A stretch of 64,000 nt of DNA from Haloterrigena alkaliphila (GTDB lineage Archaea; Halobacteriota; Halobacteria; Halobacteriales; Natrialbaceae). Location: positions 2,356,001-2,420,000 of the forward strand of contig NZ_CP071462.1 in assembly GCF_017352155.2 (NCBI RefSeq), given 5' to 3'. The notes beneath the pieces are model-generated. The model was given only the letters and a program-made list of their open reading frames with translations, was not told the DNA's origin and searched no databases. Below are positions 1 to 8,405 of the stretch, piece after piece (the stretch's first letter is position 1; each line of letters begins with the position of its first letter). The position numbers and the translations under genes are program-made.

Positions 1-1
1 C

Positions 2-319
2 CTCGGATTCAACGTCAGGAATTCGCCGTTCAGCAATTTCCACTTCCGCCGGATCGTCGCGCGGTTGATCGACAGGGAGTCGACCGTCGAAGACGTGTTC
101 AACGGGCTGGCGACGCCGACCGTCGCCCCGGTTTCCACCGAGTGGATCCCCGACGAACTCGAGTGGGACGGAGAAGCACCATACGCGCCCTTTTTCCGCG
201 ACGAGACGCATAGTGATGATACGGGAGAACTCGACGTGGAACGGGCGAAGCGAGCATTCGAGCAGCACGGTTTCCAGTACGACAAAAACGGAGAATACAT
301 CGTAGATAATGCTCATTGA
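2..319 (+). CDS. C-terminal part of a peptide/nickel-type ABC transporter substrate-binding protein (SBP_bac_5), truncated by the window edge
   Basis: The frame is open from base 2, so the gene begins upstream of the window. The visible 105 residues contain the 'LGFN..R.SPF' and 'RRIVARLIDRE' stretch that in SBP family 5 precedes the second half of the fold, then 'A.PTVAPVS.EW.PD' and 'LDVERAKRAFEQHGF'. These proteins capture peptides or metal complexes for an ABC importer outside the membrane. In a normally ordered member about 200 more residues should follow this helix. Here the protein stops about 10 residues later, as the binding protein at 6286-7935 does a little earlier, which suggests a permuted domain order. 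The PAP2 gene starts inside its last codons. I cannot tell which transporter it belongs to. Confidence 0.75.
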   Translation, partial: LGFNVRNSPFSNFHFRRIVARLIDRESTVEDVFNGLATPTVAPVSTEWIPDELEWDGEAPYAPFFRDETHSDDTGELDVERAKRAFEQHGFQYDKNGEYIVDNAH

Positions 320-1259
320 ACTGCTCACGCAGGTGGCAGTAGTTACCGTGCTCCTGTTCGCCGTGTTCGTTCCCGTCTGTATCGGCCGCCGCCGGCTCCG
401 AGCGACGCGACTCGAGTGGCGACGTCGGGTCCGACAGGCCGCGCCCGTCTCGAGCGTCGTGGTCGTCGTGTTACTCGTGAACCGGATAACCCGCCAACGC
501 CTCCCCGAACTCTCCTGGGCGCTCGATTGGAATCTGACGCCGACGTTTTACGCCATCGAAGGGGAGGCGGTCCTCTGGTTCCAGACGTTCGCGAGTCAGA
601 CGCTGACGCAGTTCTTTTCGTTCGTCTACATCTTCGGCTACGTCTTCATCCTGATCTTTCCCGTGATCGCGTACTTCGCGCTGTCGGACACGCGCCCGCT
701 CAGGGAACTGCTGTCCGCGTACGCGCTCAACTACCTGATCGGACTGCTCCTCTACCTGCTGGTGATCGCCTACGGGCCGCGAAACGTCATGCCCACCGCC
801 ATCGATACGATGCTGTACGATTTCCGCCCGCAGTATCAGTATCTCACGCGCCAGGTCAATCACAACACCAACGTCTTTCCGTCGTTGCACACCTCGCTGT
901 CGGCGACGATCGCGATATTCGCCTATCGAACCCGGCGGGAGTATCCGATCTGGTTCGTCGTCGCGGTGCCGCTGGCGGCGAGCATCGCCGTCTCGACGAT
1001 GTATCTCGGCATCCACTGGGCGATCGACGTCGTCGCGGGCGTCGGGCTGGCGGCCGTCACGGTGGTCGCCGCAGAGCGACTCGTCGGCCGGTGGTCGCTC
1101 GCCGAGGATTTCGGTATCGAAATCGACGAGTACGCGGCTCGAACCCGACGGCTCGTCGAGACGATCGTCCCGATCGACGCGTCTTCGGCCACCGGAACCG
1201 ACGACTACGACGAGGACGACGAGACTTGCGTCGAGAGCGCCGATTCGCGGACGGACTGA
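309..1259 (+). CDS. PAP2-superfamily integral membrane phosphatase
   Basis: 316 residues with about six hydrophobic segments. The PAP2 (type 2 phosphatidic acid phosphatase) signature is clear: 'FPSLHTS' near residue 191 and 'STMYLGIHWAIDVVAG' near residue 229, giving the conserved Ser-His and His...Asp residues of the phosphotransfer site. The family removes phosphate from lipid or isoprenoid pyrophosphates, or works in inositol-lipid synthesis (PAP2_3 branch); the substrate cannot be chosen from sequence. The acidic tail after residue 270 is probably cytoplasmic. The ATG overlaps the end of the upstream binding-protein gene by 11 bases, so the two are probably translated from one mRNA, but I see no functional link. 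Confidence 0.85.
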   Translation: MLIELLTQVAVVTVLLFAVFVPVCIGRRRLRATRLEWRRRVRQAAPVSSVVVVVLLVNRITRQRLPELSWALDWNLTPTFYAIEGEAVLWFQTFASQTLTQFFSFVYIFGYVFILIFPVIAYFALSDTRPLRELLSAYALNYLIGLLLYLLVIAYGPRNVMPTAIDTMLYDFRPQYQYLTRQVNHNTNVFPSLHTSLSATIAIFAYRTRREYPIWFVVAVPLAASIAVSTMYLGIHWAIDVVAGVGLAAVTVVAAERLVGRWSLAEDFGIEIDEYAARTRRLVETIVPIDASSATGTDDYDEDDETCVESADSRTD

Positions 1260-1331
1260 TGACCGCGACGAACTCCCCTCGGCTGGCCGTCCGGCGGTGA
1301 TCGCGTCGAGAGCGCGACGTCACCGGTCGCC

Positions 1332-1859
1332 TCACTCCCGAATTTCGATCCCCGTAGCGGCGACCAGCCCGCGGTCGGCGGCGTCGGCGCGATTGATCCG
1401 GACCGCGATCGTGTAGCGGCCGGGGTCGACGGGGTTCCACTCGGACTCGCTGACGCGGATGCGCTGGGCCCACTCGCGGCTGAATCGCTTGCGCTCGCTT
1501 CGGGCGAAGGAGAAGGCGGCGGATCGGTCGGGAACGGCCCGCGGGACTCGAGTCGCCGCCTCGATCCCGTCGACGGCCCACGTCCAGCGCTCGGGGGAGT
1601 CGGTTCGCAGTCGGATCGGGAACGGGAGTCGGTTGCGGAACTCGATCCCGATGGCGACCGACTGCCCCGGGCGGTAGACGTCGCGGTCCGTGGTCACGGT
1701 GACGTCGATCGCCCGGGTGCGAAGCGCGACCGGCGCGAACGCGTGGCTGAACGCGTCCCAGTCGATCGCGCGCCGGGCGTTCTCGTCGTCGCTCGCCGCT
1801 GGGGCGAACGGATCGTCCGCGTCGCGCTCGAGCGCGCGCGAGTCGTAGATTCGTTTCAT
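1332..1859 (-). CDS. Haloarchaeal protein of unknown function, beta-sandwich-like, last gene of a peptide ABC transporter operon
   Basis: 175 residues starting at the ATG in 'MKRIYDSRALER', 22 nt after the stop of the F-type ATPase and on the same strand. It has no signal peptide and no membrane helix. The middle ('TVTTDRDVYRPGQSVAIGI', 'RNRLPFPIRLRT') and the end ('PVDPGRYTIAVRIN') alternate polar and hydrophobic residues, as in Ig-like or BsuPI-type (intracellular proteinase inhibitor) beta sandwiches. That resemblance is from reading alone. Position in the operon suggests a role alongside the importer, or simply co-transcription. I do not recognise the family. Confidence 0.6.
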   Translation of the reverse strand: MKRIYDSRALERDADDPFAPAASDDENARRAIDWDAFSHAFAPVALRTRAIDVTVTTDRDVYRPGQSVAIGIEFRNRLPFPIRLRTDSPERWTWAVDGIEAATRVPRAVPDRSAAFSFARSERKRFSREWAQRIRVSESEWNPVDPGRYTIAVRINRADAADRGLVAATGIEIRE

Positions 1860-1881
1860 CGCGGTCTGGATTCGAGTAGCG

Positions 1882-3234
1882 TCATCGCTGTCTCGGTTCG
1901 GATCGGTCCGGCAGATGCTCGGCGTACGCGTCGTCGAAGCGGTGGCAGGCGATCGGATGGCCGTCACCGTCAGCGTCCTCGTCACCATTCTTATCACCGT
2001 CACCGTGGGTCTCGAGGTCCGGTCGGTCGGTCTCGCAGGGCGTCGAGAACGCGGCCGCGAGTCGCTCCCGTGCGGCGTCGACGTCGCCGGCGGCCGCCGC
2101 CTCGAGCGCGTTCGAGAGCGCGTCGTCGGCGGCTTCGTCGCGGAGTTCCGCCGGGATGTCGAACGCCTCGCGGATCGCTGCGGGGCGGTCCTCGGCGGCC
2201 GCCGGATCGGGCGACACCGACTCGAGCCCCGCGAGAACGTCGGTATCGCCATCGGCGTCGGCGAGTCGCTGCCGCAGGGAGAGCACGCCCCGAAACGTCT
2301 CGGGATCGAGGTCGTACTCCGCGGGCGGGACGGGGATCGGACAGCGAGTGTGGAACCGACAGCCCGAGGGGGGATCGGCCGGCGAGGGGACGTCCCCCTC
2401 GAGGACGATCCGATCGCCGTCCCACAGCGGATCGGGTTCTGGAATCGCCGAGCGCAGGGCGGCCGTGTAGGGGTGGACGTCGCCGGCGAACAGGTCCTCG
2501 GTCGGCCCGATTTCGACGATATCGCCGAGGTACATCACCGCGACGCGGTCGGCGACGTGCTCGATGACCGAGAGATCGTGGGCGATGAGGAGGTAGGTCA
2601 ATCCGAACTCCGCCTGCAGGTCCTCGAGCAGGTTGAGCAACTGAGCTTGGACCGAGACGTCCAGCGCGGAGACCGGCTCGTCGAGCACGATGAACTCCGG
2701 TTCGACGGCCAGCGCGCGGGCCAGACCGATGCGCTGGCGCTGGCCGCCGGAGAACTCGTGGGGGTACCGGGTCGCGTGGCTCGCCCGCAGCCCGACGGTC
2801 TCGAGCAGTTCGGCGACCCGCTCCTCGCGGTCCTCGGGGGGGACGATCTCGTGGACCGCGAGGGGTTCGCCGACGATGTCGGCGACCGGAAGCTGCGGGT
2901 TCAGGCTCTCCAGCGGGTCCTGAAAGACGTACTGGACGTCAGTCCGCAGTGACCGGAGGTCGGCCCTCGAGCGGTCGGTCACCTCGGTCCCGCGGTAGGT
3001 AACCGAGCCGGCGGTCGGTTCCGTGAGCCGCAGCAGCGAGCGGGCGAGGGAACTCTTCCCGCAGCCGCTCTCGCCGACCAGTCCGAGCGTCTCGCCCTCG
3101 TCGATCTCGAGGTCGACGCCGTCGACGGCCGTGACCTCCTGGACGGTGCCCAGCAGTCGGTCGAGGAAGCCGTCGGCGGTCGTATACCGCTTCTCGAGCC
3201 CCTCGATCCGGAGAAGGGGGTCGCGATCGCTCAC
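1882..3234 (-). CDS. Oligopeptide/dipeptide ABC transporter ATP-binding protein, F-type (OppF/DppF), with extended C-terminus
   Basis: 450 residues from a GTG that overlaps the stop of the upstream ATPase (GTGA). Walker A GESGCGKS is at 54-61, Q-loop 'VFQDPLESLNP' near 103, signature '[10 protein letters not shown]' at 161-170, Walker B 'FIVLDEP' at 181 and H-loop 'IAHDLSV'. It hydrolyses ATP at the inner membrane face to drive import through the two permeases. The C-terminal Oligo_HPY cysteines are C292 and C298, but the next two (C400, C430) lie about 100 residues further on. In a typical family member the second and third are about seven apart. The extra segment is acidic and alanine-rich. 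Confidence 0.93.
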   Translation of the reverse strand: MSDRDPLLRIEGLEKRYTTADGFLDRLLGTVQEVTAVDGVDLEIDEGETLGLVGESGCGKSSLARSLLRLTEPTAGSVTYRGTEVTDRSRADLRSLRTDVQYVFQDPLESLNPQLPVADIVGEPLAVHEIVPPEDREERVAELLETVGLRASHATRYPHEFSGGQRQRIGLARALAVEPEFIVLDEPVSALDVSVQAQLLNLLEDLQAEFGLTYLLIAHDLSVIEHVADRVAVMYLGDIVEIGPTEDLFAGDVHPYTAALRSAIPEPDPLWDGDRIVLEGDVPSPADPPSGCRFHTRCPIPVPPAEYDLDPETFRGVLSLRQRLADADGDTDVLAGLESVSPDPAAAEDRPAAIREAFDIPAELRDEAADDALSNALEAAAAGDVDAARERLAAAFSTPCETDRPDLETHGDGDKNGDEDADGDGHPIACHRFDDAYAEHLPDRSEPRQR

Positions 3235-4274
3235 TCGTCGTCACCCCTGACGGTGACCGCGTAGTCGAGGCCCGCCTCGAGGTCGCCGGTGTACTCGTGG
3301 CAGGCCGCGAGGTGGGCGTCCGGGTCGGCGTCCGCCGCGTCGACGCCCGTTTCGGCGTCGAGCAGCGCCGGGTCGCGCAGCGTGCAGACCTCCTCGGCGT
3401 ACGGACACCGCGGGTGGAATCGACAGCCGGTCGGCACCTGGACGAGGTCGGGCATCGTCCCCGGAATCGCCGGGAGGCGGTCGCGGTCGTCGCCGATCCG
3501 CGGAATCGAGGCCATGAGCCCGACCGTGTAGGGGTGTTTGGGATCGTAGTACAGCTCTTCGACCGTCGCCCGTTCGACGGCCCGCCCGGCGTACATGACC
3601 AGCACGCGGTCGCACCGCTCGGCGACGACGCCCAGGTCGTGGGTGACCAACTGGATCGCCGTCTCGAACTCCGCGGCGAGGTCCTCGAGCAACTCGAGGA
3701 TCTGGGCTTCGATGGTGACGTCCAGCCCCGTCGTCGGTTCGTCGCAGACGAGCAAGTCGGGGTCGCAGGACAGCGCCATCGCGATCACGGCCCGCTGTTG
3801 CATCCCGCCGGAGAACTCGTGGGGGTAGTCAGAATAGCGGCGCTCCGCGTCGGGGATGCCCACGCGCTCGAGGAGGTCGATCGCCCGCTCGCGGGCCGCG
3901 GCGTCGGTGACGTCCCGGTGGGCCCGGACCGCCTCGGCGATCTGCTCGCCGACGGTGTAGACGGGGTTGAGCGCCGCGCCGGCGTCCTGAAACACCATCG
4001 CGATCTCGTTGCCCCGGAGGTCGCGGAGGGCTTCGTCGGTGCACTCGAGTACGTTCCGGCCCTTGAACCGGATCTCGCCCTCGACGATCTCGCCCGGACC
4101 GTCGATCAACCGCAGTAACGAGAGACTCGCGACGCTCTTGCCGGCGCCGCTCTCGCCGACGATGCCGAGCGTCTCCCCGCGTTCGATCTCGTAGCTGAGG
4201 CCGTCGACCGCGCGGACGACGCCGTCCTCGGCGTAAAACTGGACGACGAGATCCTCGACCTCGAGCAGCGCCAC
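3231..4274 (-). CDS. Oligopeptide/dipeptide ABC transporter ATP-binding protein, D-type (OppD/DppD)
   Basis: 347 residues from a GTG two bases after the stop of the DppC-like permease gene. Earlier in-frame starts would lie inside that permease and give arginine-rich non-protein sequence, so this start is preferred. Walker A is 'GESGAGKS', the Q-loop 'MVFQDAGAALNPV', the signature 'EFSGGMQQRA', Walker B 'LLVCDEPT' and the H-loop 'VTHDLGV'. The C-terminal Oligo_HPY motif is standard: 'CRFHPRC', a third Cys seven residues on ('EEVCT') and a final 'ACH'. It pairs with the F-type ATPase to energise peptide uptake. Confidence 0.93.
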   Translation of the reverse strand: MALLEVEDLVVQFYAEDGVVRAVDGLSYEIERGETLGIVGESGAGKSVASLSLLRLIDGPGEIVEGEIRFKGRNVLECTDEALRDLRGNEIAMVFQDAGAALNPVYTVGEQIAEAVRAHRDVTDAAARERAIDLLERVGIPDAERRYSDYPHEFSGGMQQRAVIAMALSCDPDLLVCDEPTTGLDVTIEAQILELLEDLAAEFETAIQLVTHDLGVVAERCDRVLVMYAGRAVERATVEELYYDPKHPYTVGLMASIPRIGDDRDRLPAIPGTMPDLVQVPTGCRFHPRCPYAEEVCTLRDPALLDAETGVDAADADPDAHLAACHEYTGDLEAGLDYAVTVRGDDE

Positions 4275-4276
4275 GG

Positions 4277-5305
4277 TTATCGCACCCTCCGGGTTGCCGT
4301 CTCGCCGTGGGGATCGATCGCGTCGGCGATGCCGTCGCCGACGAGGTTGACCGCCATCACGAACAGGAAGATCGCGAGGCCGGGAAACGCCGTCGCGTGC
4401 CAGTGGCCGTTGGCGATCGCCGTGCGACTCCCCGAGAGCATCGCGCCCCACTCGGCCGTGCTGGGATCGAGTCCGAGGCCGAGGAAACCCAGCGCCGCGG
4501 CCGCGAGCACGACCGTACCGACGTTGAGGGTCGCCTGCACGATGACGGGCGCGATCGCGTTGGGGACGACGTGTCTGGCGATGACGATCCGATCGGGCGA
4601 CCCCAGCGCCTTCGCGGCCGTGACGTACTCGCGTTCCCTGACCGAGAGAATCTCGCCGCGCAGCAGGCGGGCGTAGCCGATCCAGCCGGTGAGCACGAGC
4701 GCGGCGACGATGTTCCAGTAGCCCCGCCCGAGCACGGAGACGATCCCGATCGCGAGCACGAGAAACGGGAACGCGTAGAGCGTATCGACGGTTCGCATGA
4801 CGAGTTCGTCGATCCAGCCGCCGAAGTAGCCGGCGATCGCCCCCAGCGGGACGCCGACGAGCACGGCGAGCGCGACGGCGACGACGCCGATACTGAGGCT
4901 GAATCGGCCGCCGACGAGGACGCGCGAGAACAGATCGCGCCCCGCCCAGTCGGTCCCGAACGGGTGGGAAAGCGACGGCCCGGCGTTTGCGGGACCGACG
5001 TAGACCGCGCTCGGATCGTACGGCGCCAGCGCGAACGGCTGGAGGGTGATCGTGTACCCCATCGTCGACACCTCGATCGGTCGCGCGAAAATCGCCACGA
5101 CCGCGAGCACCGCGACGATCCCGAGGCCGAGCACGGCCGTTCGGTTCGACCGGAACCGGCGCCAGGCGTCCTCGAGGCGGCTCCGGGTCGGTGGCTCCCG
5201 CTCGTCCGCCCAGACGTCGACGGTGCGGTCGGCGGCGACGGCCTCGCCGAACCCTTCGATTCGAATGCGGCCCCGTTCCGGCGTCGATCGATCGTCTCCC
5301 GTCAT
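4277..5305 (-). CDS. Oligopeptide/dipeptide ABC transporter permease, C-type (OppC/DppC)
   Basis: 342 residues. The ATG overlaps the stop of the B-type permease gene (ATGA), which fixes the start despite a longer open frame upstream. A cytoplasmic N-terminus of about 70 residues is followed by one membrane segment, then the BPD_transp_1 domain with five more. The family landmark 'HPFGTDWAGRDLFSRVL' sits before the permease core, and the ATPase-contacting loop reads 'YVTAAKALGSPDRIVIARHVVPN'. It forms half of the transmembrane channel with the neighbouring B-type permease. Confidence 0.93.
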   Translation of the reverse strand: MTGDDRSTPERGRIRIEGFGEAVAADRTVDVWADEREPPTRSRLEDAWRRFRSNRTAVLGLGIVAVLAVVAIFARPIEVSTMGYTITLQPFALAPYDPSAVYVGPANAGPSLSHPFGTDWAGRDLFSRVLVGGRFSLSIGVVAVALAVLVGVPLGAIAGYFGGWIDELVMRTVDTLYAFPFLVLAIGIVSVLGRGYWNIVAALVLTGWIGYARLLRGEILSVREREYVTAAKALGSPDRIVIARHVVPNAIAPVIVQATLNVGTVVLAAAALGFLGLGLDPSTAEWGAMLSGSRTAIANGHWHATAFPGLAIFLFVMAVNLVGDGIADAIDPHGETATRRVR

Positions 5306-6258
5306 GAGTGTCTGATTCGCGGATCGAGGTAGGAGTAGGCGATATCGACGAGCAGGTTCGCGAGGACCACCGAAACGGCGATCACGAGGACGCCCGCTTG
5401 TACGACCGGGACGTCCCGCCGATTGATCGCGTCGACCAGCAGTCGGCCCATGCCGGGCCAGGAGAACACCTGTTCGACGACGACCGCACCGTCGACGAGC
5501 ACGGCGATCTGGAGTCCCGCGACGGTCACGACGGCGATCAGGGAGTTCCGGAGGACGTGTTTCCAGATGACCGTCCGCTCGCGGAGCCCCTTCGCGCGTG
5601 CGGTGCGGACGTACTCGGCGTTCAGTTCCCGGAGCATCGACGAGCGCAACAGGCGCGCGACGAGCGCGGCGGTGGCCGTGCCCAGCGTGATCGTCGGCAA
5701 CACCAGAAACCACAGCGTGTCCGCACTGAGAAGGGGTGCGTCCGGAGGAATGACCGGGACCCACTCGAGGTGGACGCCGAAGACGAACAGGAGGAGCAAG
5801 CCGAGCCAGAAGTTCGGCGTCGCGATGCCGGCGAGGGCCGCGACGCGACTGACCTCGTCGGCGGTGTCGCCCCGGTTGACGGCCGCGACGACCCCCGCCG
5901 GAATCCCGATCGCCAGCGAGAGCACCCACGCCGCGCCGCCCAGCAAGAGCGTGTAGGGGAGCCGATCCGTGATCGTCGCCCCGACGTCGCGGCCGGTGAC
6001 CGGCGATTCCCCGAACTCGAGGGTGATCGCGTCGGCCAGCCACAGCAGATACTGTTCCCAGAGCGGACGATCGAGGTTGTACTCGGCGCGCAACGACTCC
6101 CTGACCGCCGGATCGACCCGCTGGAATCCGGTGACGACGTCGATCGGATCGCCCGGCGAGACGTGGAGCAACGAGAAGGTGAGCGCCGTCACACCCACCA
6201 GTACCGGGACCGTCACCAGCACCCGCTTGCCGACGTCGTTCGCGAGGGACATGGGCAC
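5302..6258 (-). CDS. Oligopeptide/dipeptide ABC transporter permease, B-type (OppB/DppB)
   Basis: 318 residues with six membrane segments. The N-terminal 'LLHVSPGDPIDV' and 'LREEYNLDRPLWEQYLLWL'-like stretch are hallmarks of OppB/DppB. The coupling loop for the ATPase is 'YVRTARAKGLRERTVIWKHV', and the C-terminus 'LVDIAYSYLDPRIR' is typical. Start is 'MPMSLAND'; the second Met two codons later is equally possible. The gene lies 27 nt after the binding-protein gene and overlaps the next permease by four bases, so it belongs to the five-gene minus-strand importer operon. Confidence 0.94.
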   Translation of the reverse strand: MPMSLANDVGKRVLVTVPVLVGVTALTFSLLHVSPGDPIDVVTGFQRVDPAVRESLRAEYNLDRPLWEQYLLWLADAITLEFGESPVTGRDVGATITDRLPYTLLLGGAAWVLSLAIGIPAGVVAAVNRGDTADEVSRVAALAGIATPNFWLGLLLLFVFGVHLEWVPVIPPDAPLLSADTLWFLVLPTITLGTATAALVARLLRSSMLRELNAEYVRTARAKGLRERTVIWKHVLRNSLIAVVTVAGLQIAVLVDGAVVVEQVFSWPGMGRLLVDAINRRDVPVVQAGVLVIAVSVVLANLLVDIAYSYLDPRIRHS

Positions 6259-6285
6259 CGAACGTACTCGCAGATAGTCGTCGCC

Positions 6286-7935
6286 TTAATTGAGATACTC
6301 GTCGACAATGTGCGCTTCGAATTCCGGATCGACGAACTGCTCGAGGAGCGGGGGAATCGGCGTGTAGGCCGGGCTACCGGCGCCGTGGAACACGTCCTCG
6401 ACGATCCGGTCGCGCGGGACGAGCATCCCGATTCCGCGGCGGACCTTTCGGTTGGTGAACGGCTCGAGGTAGCACGGAAATCCGAGGAAGTCGACGCCCC
6501 CGCTGAGCGTTCGATCGACGACGTACTCGTCGTCCGCCTCGTAGGCCTCGAGCGATCCGTTCGGGAGGCCGATAGTCAGGTGCGTCTCGCCGGTCTCGAG
6601 CGCCGCGCGGCGCGAGGATCCTTCGGGAATGATTCGTAGAGTGATCGTCTCGATCGGCGGCGTTTCGGGGACGTCGCCGCTGCCGTCGTACCAGTGGGAG
6701 TCGTTGGCTTCCATCCGCCAGAGTCGGCCCTCCTGGTGTTCGACGAACCGGTACGGGCCGGTCCCGACCGGCCGCTGGGAGAGATCGACGCTCCCGTCGG
6801 CGACGGCGCTCGGAACGATCGGCACCCCCGAGAGTATCGTTTCCAGGGGTCCGTACGGTCGGGTGAGACTGACCTCGATCCGGTAGTCGTCGAGGATCTC
6901 CATTCCGTCGTACCAGTCGTAGACGTCGTGTTCTCGGGGCGTTTCCTCGTACCGTTCGAACGTCGTCCGGACGTCTTCGGCGGTGAACTCGTCGCCGGTG
7001 TGAAAGGTGACGCCCTCGCGCAGGTCGAAGCGGTAGGTCGTCTCGTCGATCCGGCGCCAGTCGGTCGCGAGGGACGGCCGAACGCTCCCGTCGAAGTCGA
7101 CCTCGAGGAGCGATTCGTAGATCAGTCCGGTGACCATGCCCGAGGTGTCGTCGTTGATCGTGGTCGGGTCGTAGCTGCTGATCCCCGTTCCGACGTCGCC
7201 GATAAGTTCGTCCTCGCCGGTGGTGAGTTCCGTGTAGACGCCGAGCGTCGGCGCGTAGATCGACGTGTACTCGTCGCCGGTTATCGGATACGTTCGGAAG
7301 CCGTCGATAGCGTCGGCCCGGTAGACGACGATCTCCTCGTGTGAGCGGACGAACGAGAACGGCGACGCTTCGACGAGCAGTTCCTGGAGTTCCTCGTAGA
7401 TTTCGACGCGCTCGTCGGTGTCGGATTCCCTGACGCCGTCCTCGATGAGCCGGTCGACGGCTTCGTTTTCGAAGTGACTGATATTGAGTCCGTTCGGGGC
7501 GAAATTGTCGGAGTGAAAGGCGGGATAGACGTAGGAGTGGGGGTCCCAGCCGCCGACGAGTCCCAGACAGATCAGGGCGTTCTCCTCCTCGGCGGCCATA
7601 CTGTTGACCAGATCGAGATACTCGGTGAACGCGATCTGCCTGAACGATACGTCGAACAGGTCGGTCGAGTCCAGTTCGTTCTGCACCAGCTGCGCCCACC
7701 TGACGCGCGCCTCCGTCTCGGAATTCGCGTAGATCGTCGTCTCGACCGGCGGCTCGACGCCCTCCTCTTTGAATCCCTCGTAGATGAGTTCCTCGGCCTC
7801 GCCGTCAACGTCGACGTCGCCGCCGGTACTGATACAGCCGGCGAGTCCAGCGATCCCGAGGGCGCCGACTCCCTCGAGAACTGGTCGACGAGGTAGTTGC
7901 GTAGAGTCGCTATCGCCAGTACCTGGCATTGCCAT
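6286..7935 (-). CDS. Peptide/nickel-type ABC transporter substrate-binding lipoprotein with apparently circularly permuted domain order
   Basis: 549 residues, first gene of the minus-strand importer. An arginine pair (16-17) before a hydrophobic stretch and lipobox 'LAGC' (Cys34) mark a membrane-anchored lipoprotein, probably Tat-exported. After the anchor, residues about 45-230 match the part that normally ends an SBP_bac_5 protein: 'WDPHSYVYPAFHSD', 'YEELQELLVEASPF', 'AIDGFRTYPI'. Residues about 241-549 match the part that normally begins it: 'YDPTTINDDTSGMV..LIYE', 'LREGVTFHTGDEFTAEDV', 'PVGTGPYRF', 'VRRGIGMLVPRDRIVEDVF'. The protein stops where the missing half would follow. The binding protein at 8406 has the usual order. 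The start may instead be the third codon (MPGTG). Confidence 0.9.
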   Translation of the reverse strand: MAMPGTGDSDSTQLPRRPVLEGVGALGIAGLAGCISTGGDVDVDGEAEELIYEGFKEEGVEPPVETTIYANSETEARVRWAQLVQNELDSTDLFDVSFRQIAFTEYLDLVNSMAAEEENALICLGLVGGWDPHSYVYPAFHSDNFAPNGLNISHFENEAVDRLIEDGVRESDTDERVEIYEELQELLVEASPFSFVRSHEEIVVYRADAIDGFRTYPITGDEYTSIYAPTLGVYTELTTGEDELIGDVGTGISSYDPTTINDDTSGMVTGLIYESLLEVDFDGSVRPSLATDWRRIDETTYRFDLREGVTFHTGDEFTAEDVRTTFERYEETPREHDVYDWYDGMEILDDYRIEVSLTRPYGPLETILSGVPIVPSAVADGSVDLSQRPVGTGPYRFVEHQEGRLWRMEANDSHWYDGSGDVPETPPIETITLRIIPEGSSRRAALETGETHLTIGLPNGSLEAYEADDEYVVDRTLSGGVDFLGFPCYLEPFTNRKVRRGIGMLVPRDRIVEDVFHGAGSPAYTPIPPLLEQFVDPEFEAHIVDEYLN

Positions 7936-8405
7936 CTGGTTGTTATCCCGGTGGCATATTCCTTGTGACTGGGTTATTTTATCACTTCGTCGGAGTAATT
8001 CTGTACCGATACTCGTGGAACGAGTGATGACAGGGACGCGGTCGCGCCATCTAGCCGGCTATCTGCCGATGCGCGACAGTCTCAAACGGTTACCCGTTGA
8101 AACGAGTGCAGAACTCTCGTTAGCAGCGACCCTGCTGTTCGTCCTGGGGAGCACTCGCGCTTGGCGTCGCCCTCAAACTCGGATTCGCATCTTCCCGCTC
8201 CTTCTCTCTTCACGATCGGAATATCAATTCCACCCATATAGTTATCAACCGGTTGTTGGAGTGCTTATTTAATACCTCTACGCGTACAATGAGAGAGATA
8301 TGCAATGTAAGATTGGATAGTGTAAGCAGTATGGGTACAACGTCTGACACTAGATCCAAAACAAAACAAAAATTTATATAATTCCCGTCACTCATGCCAC
8401 TCGGT
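7936..8405. promoter_or_regulatory. Divergent AT-rich promoter region between two peptide ABC transporter operons
   Basis: This 470-base gap separates two head-to-head transporter operons. No convincing gene lies in it. The part from about 8200 to 8400 is far richer in A and T than the coding DNA around it. For the minus-strand operon, an AT-rich stretch (TTATTTTAT, 7974-7982) could serve as TATA box. The plus-strand box is listed separately. The long shared region could hold sites that regulate both operons; I see no perfect palindrome in it. Confidence 0.6.
8373..8380 (+). promoter_or_regulatory. TATA box of the plus-strand peptide transporter operon
   Basis: TTTATATA lies in an A-rich stretch, centred about 30 nt before the ATG at 8406. 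Archaeal transcription starts 25-30 nt downstream of the box, so the transcript would begin almost at that ATG. This favours 8406 over the in-frame ATG at 8394 as the true start. Confidence 0.7.

Noticed and set aside
4275-4451. Upstream extension of the D-type ATPase to 4451
   Set aside because: The extra 59 residues would overlap the permease gene and are arginine-rich. The GTG at 4274 starts the family's conserved N-terminus and follows the permease stop by two bases.
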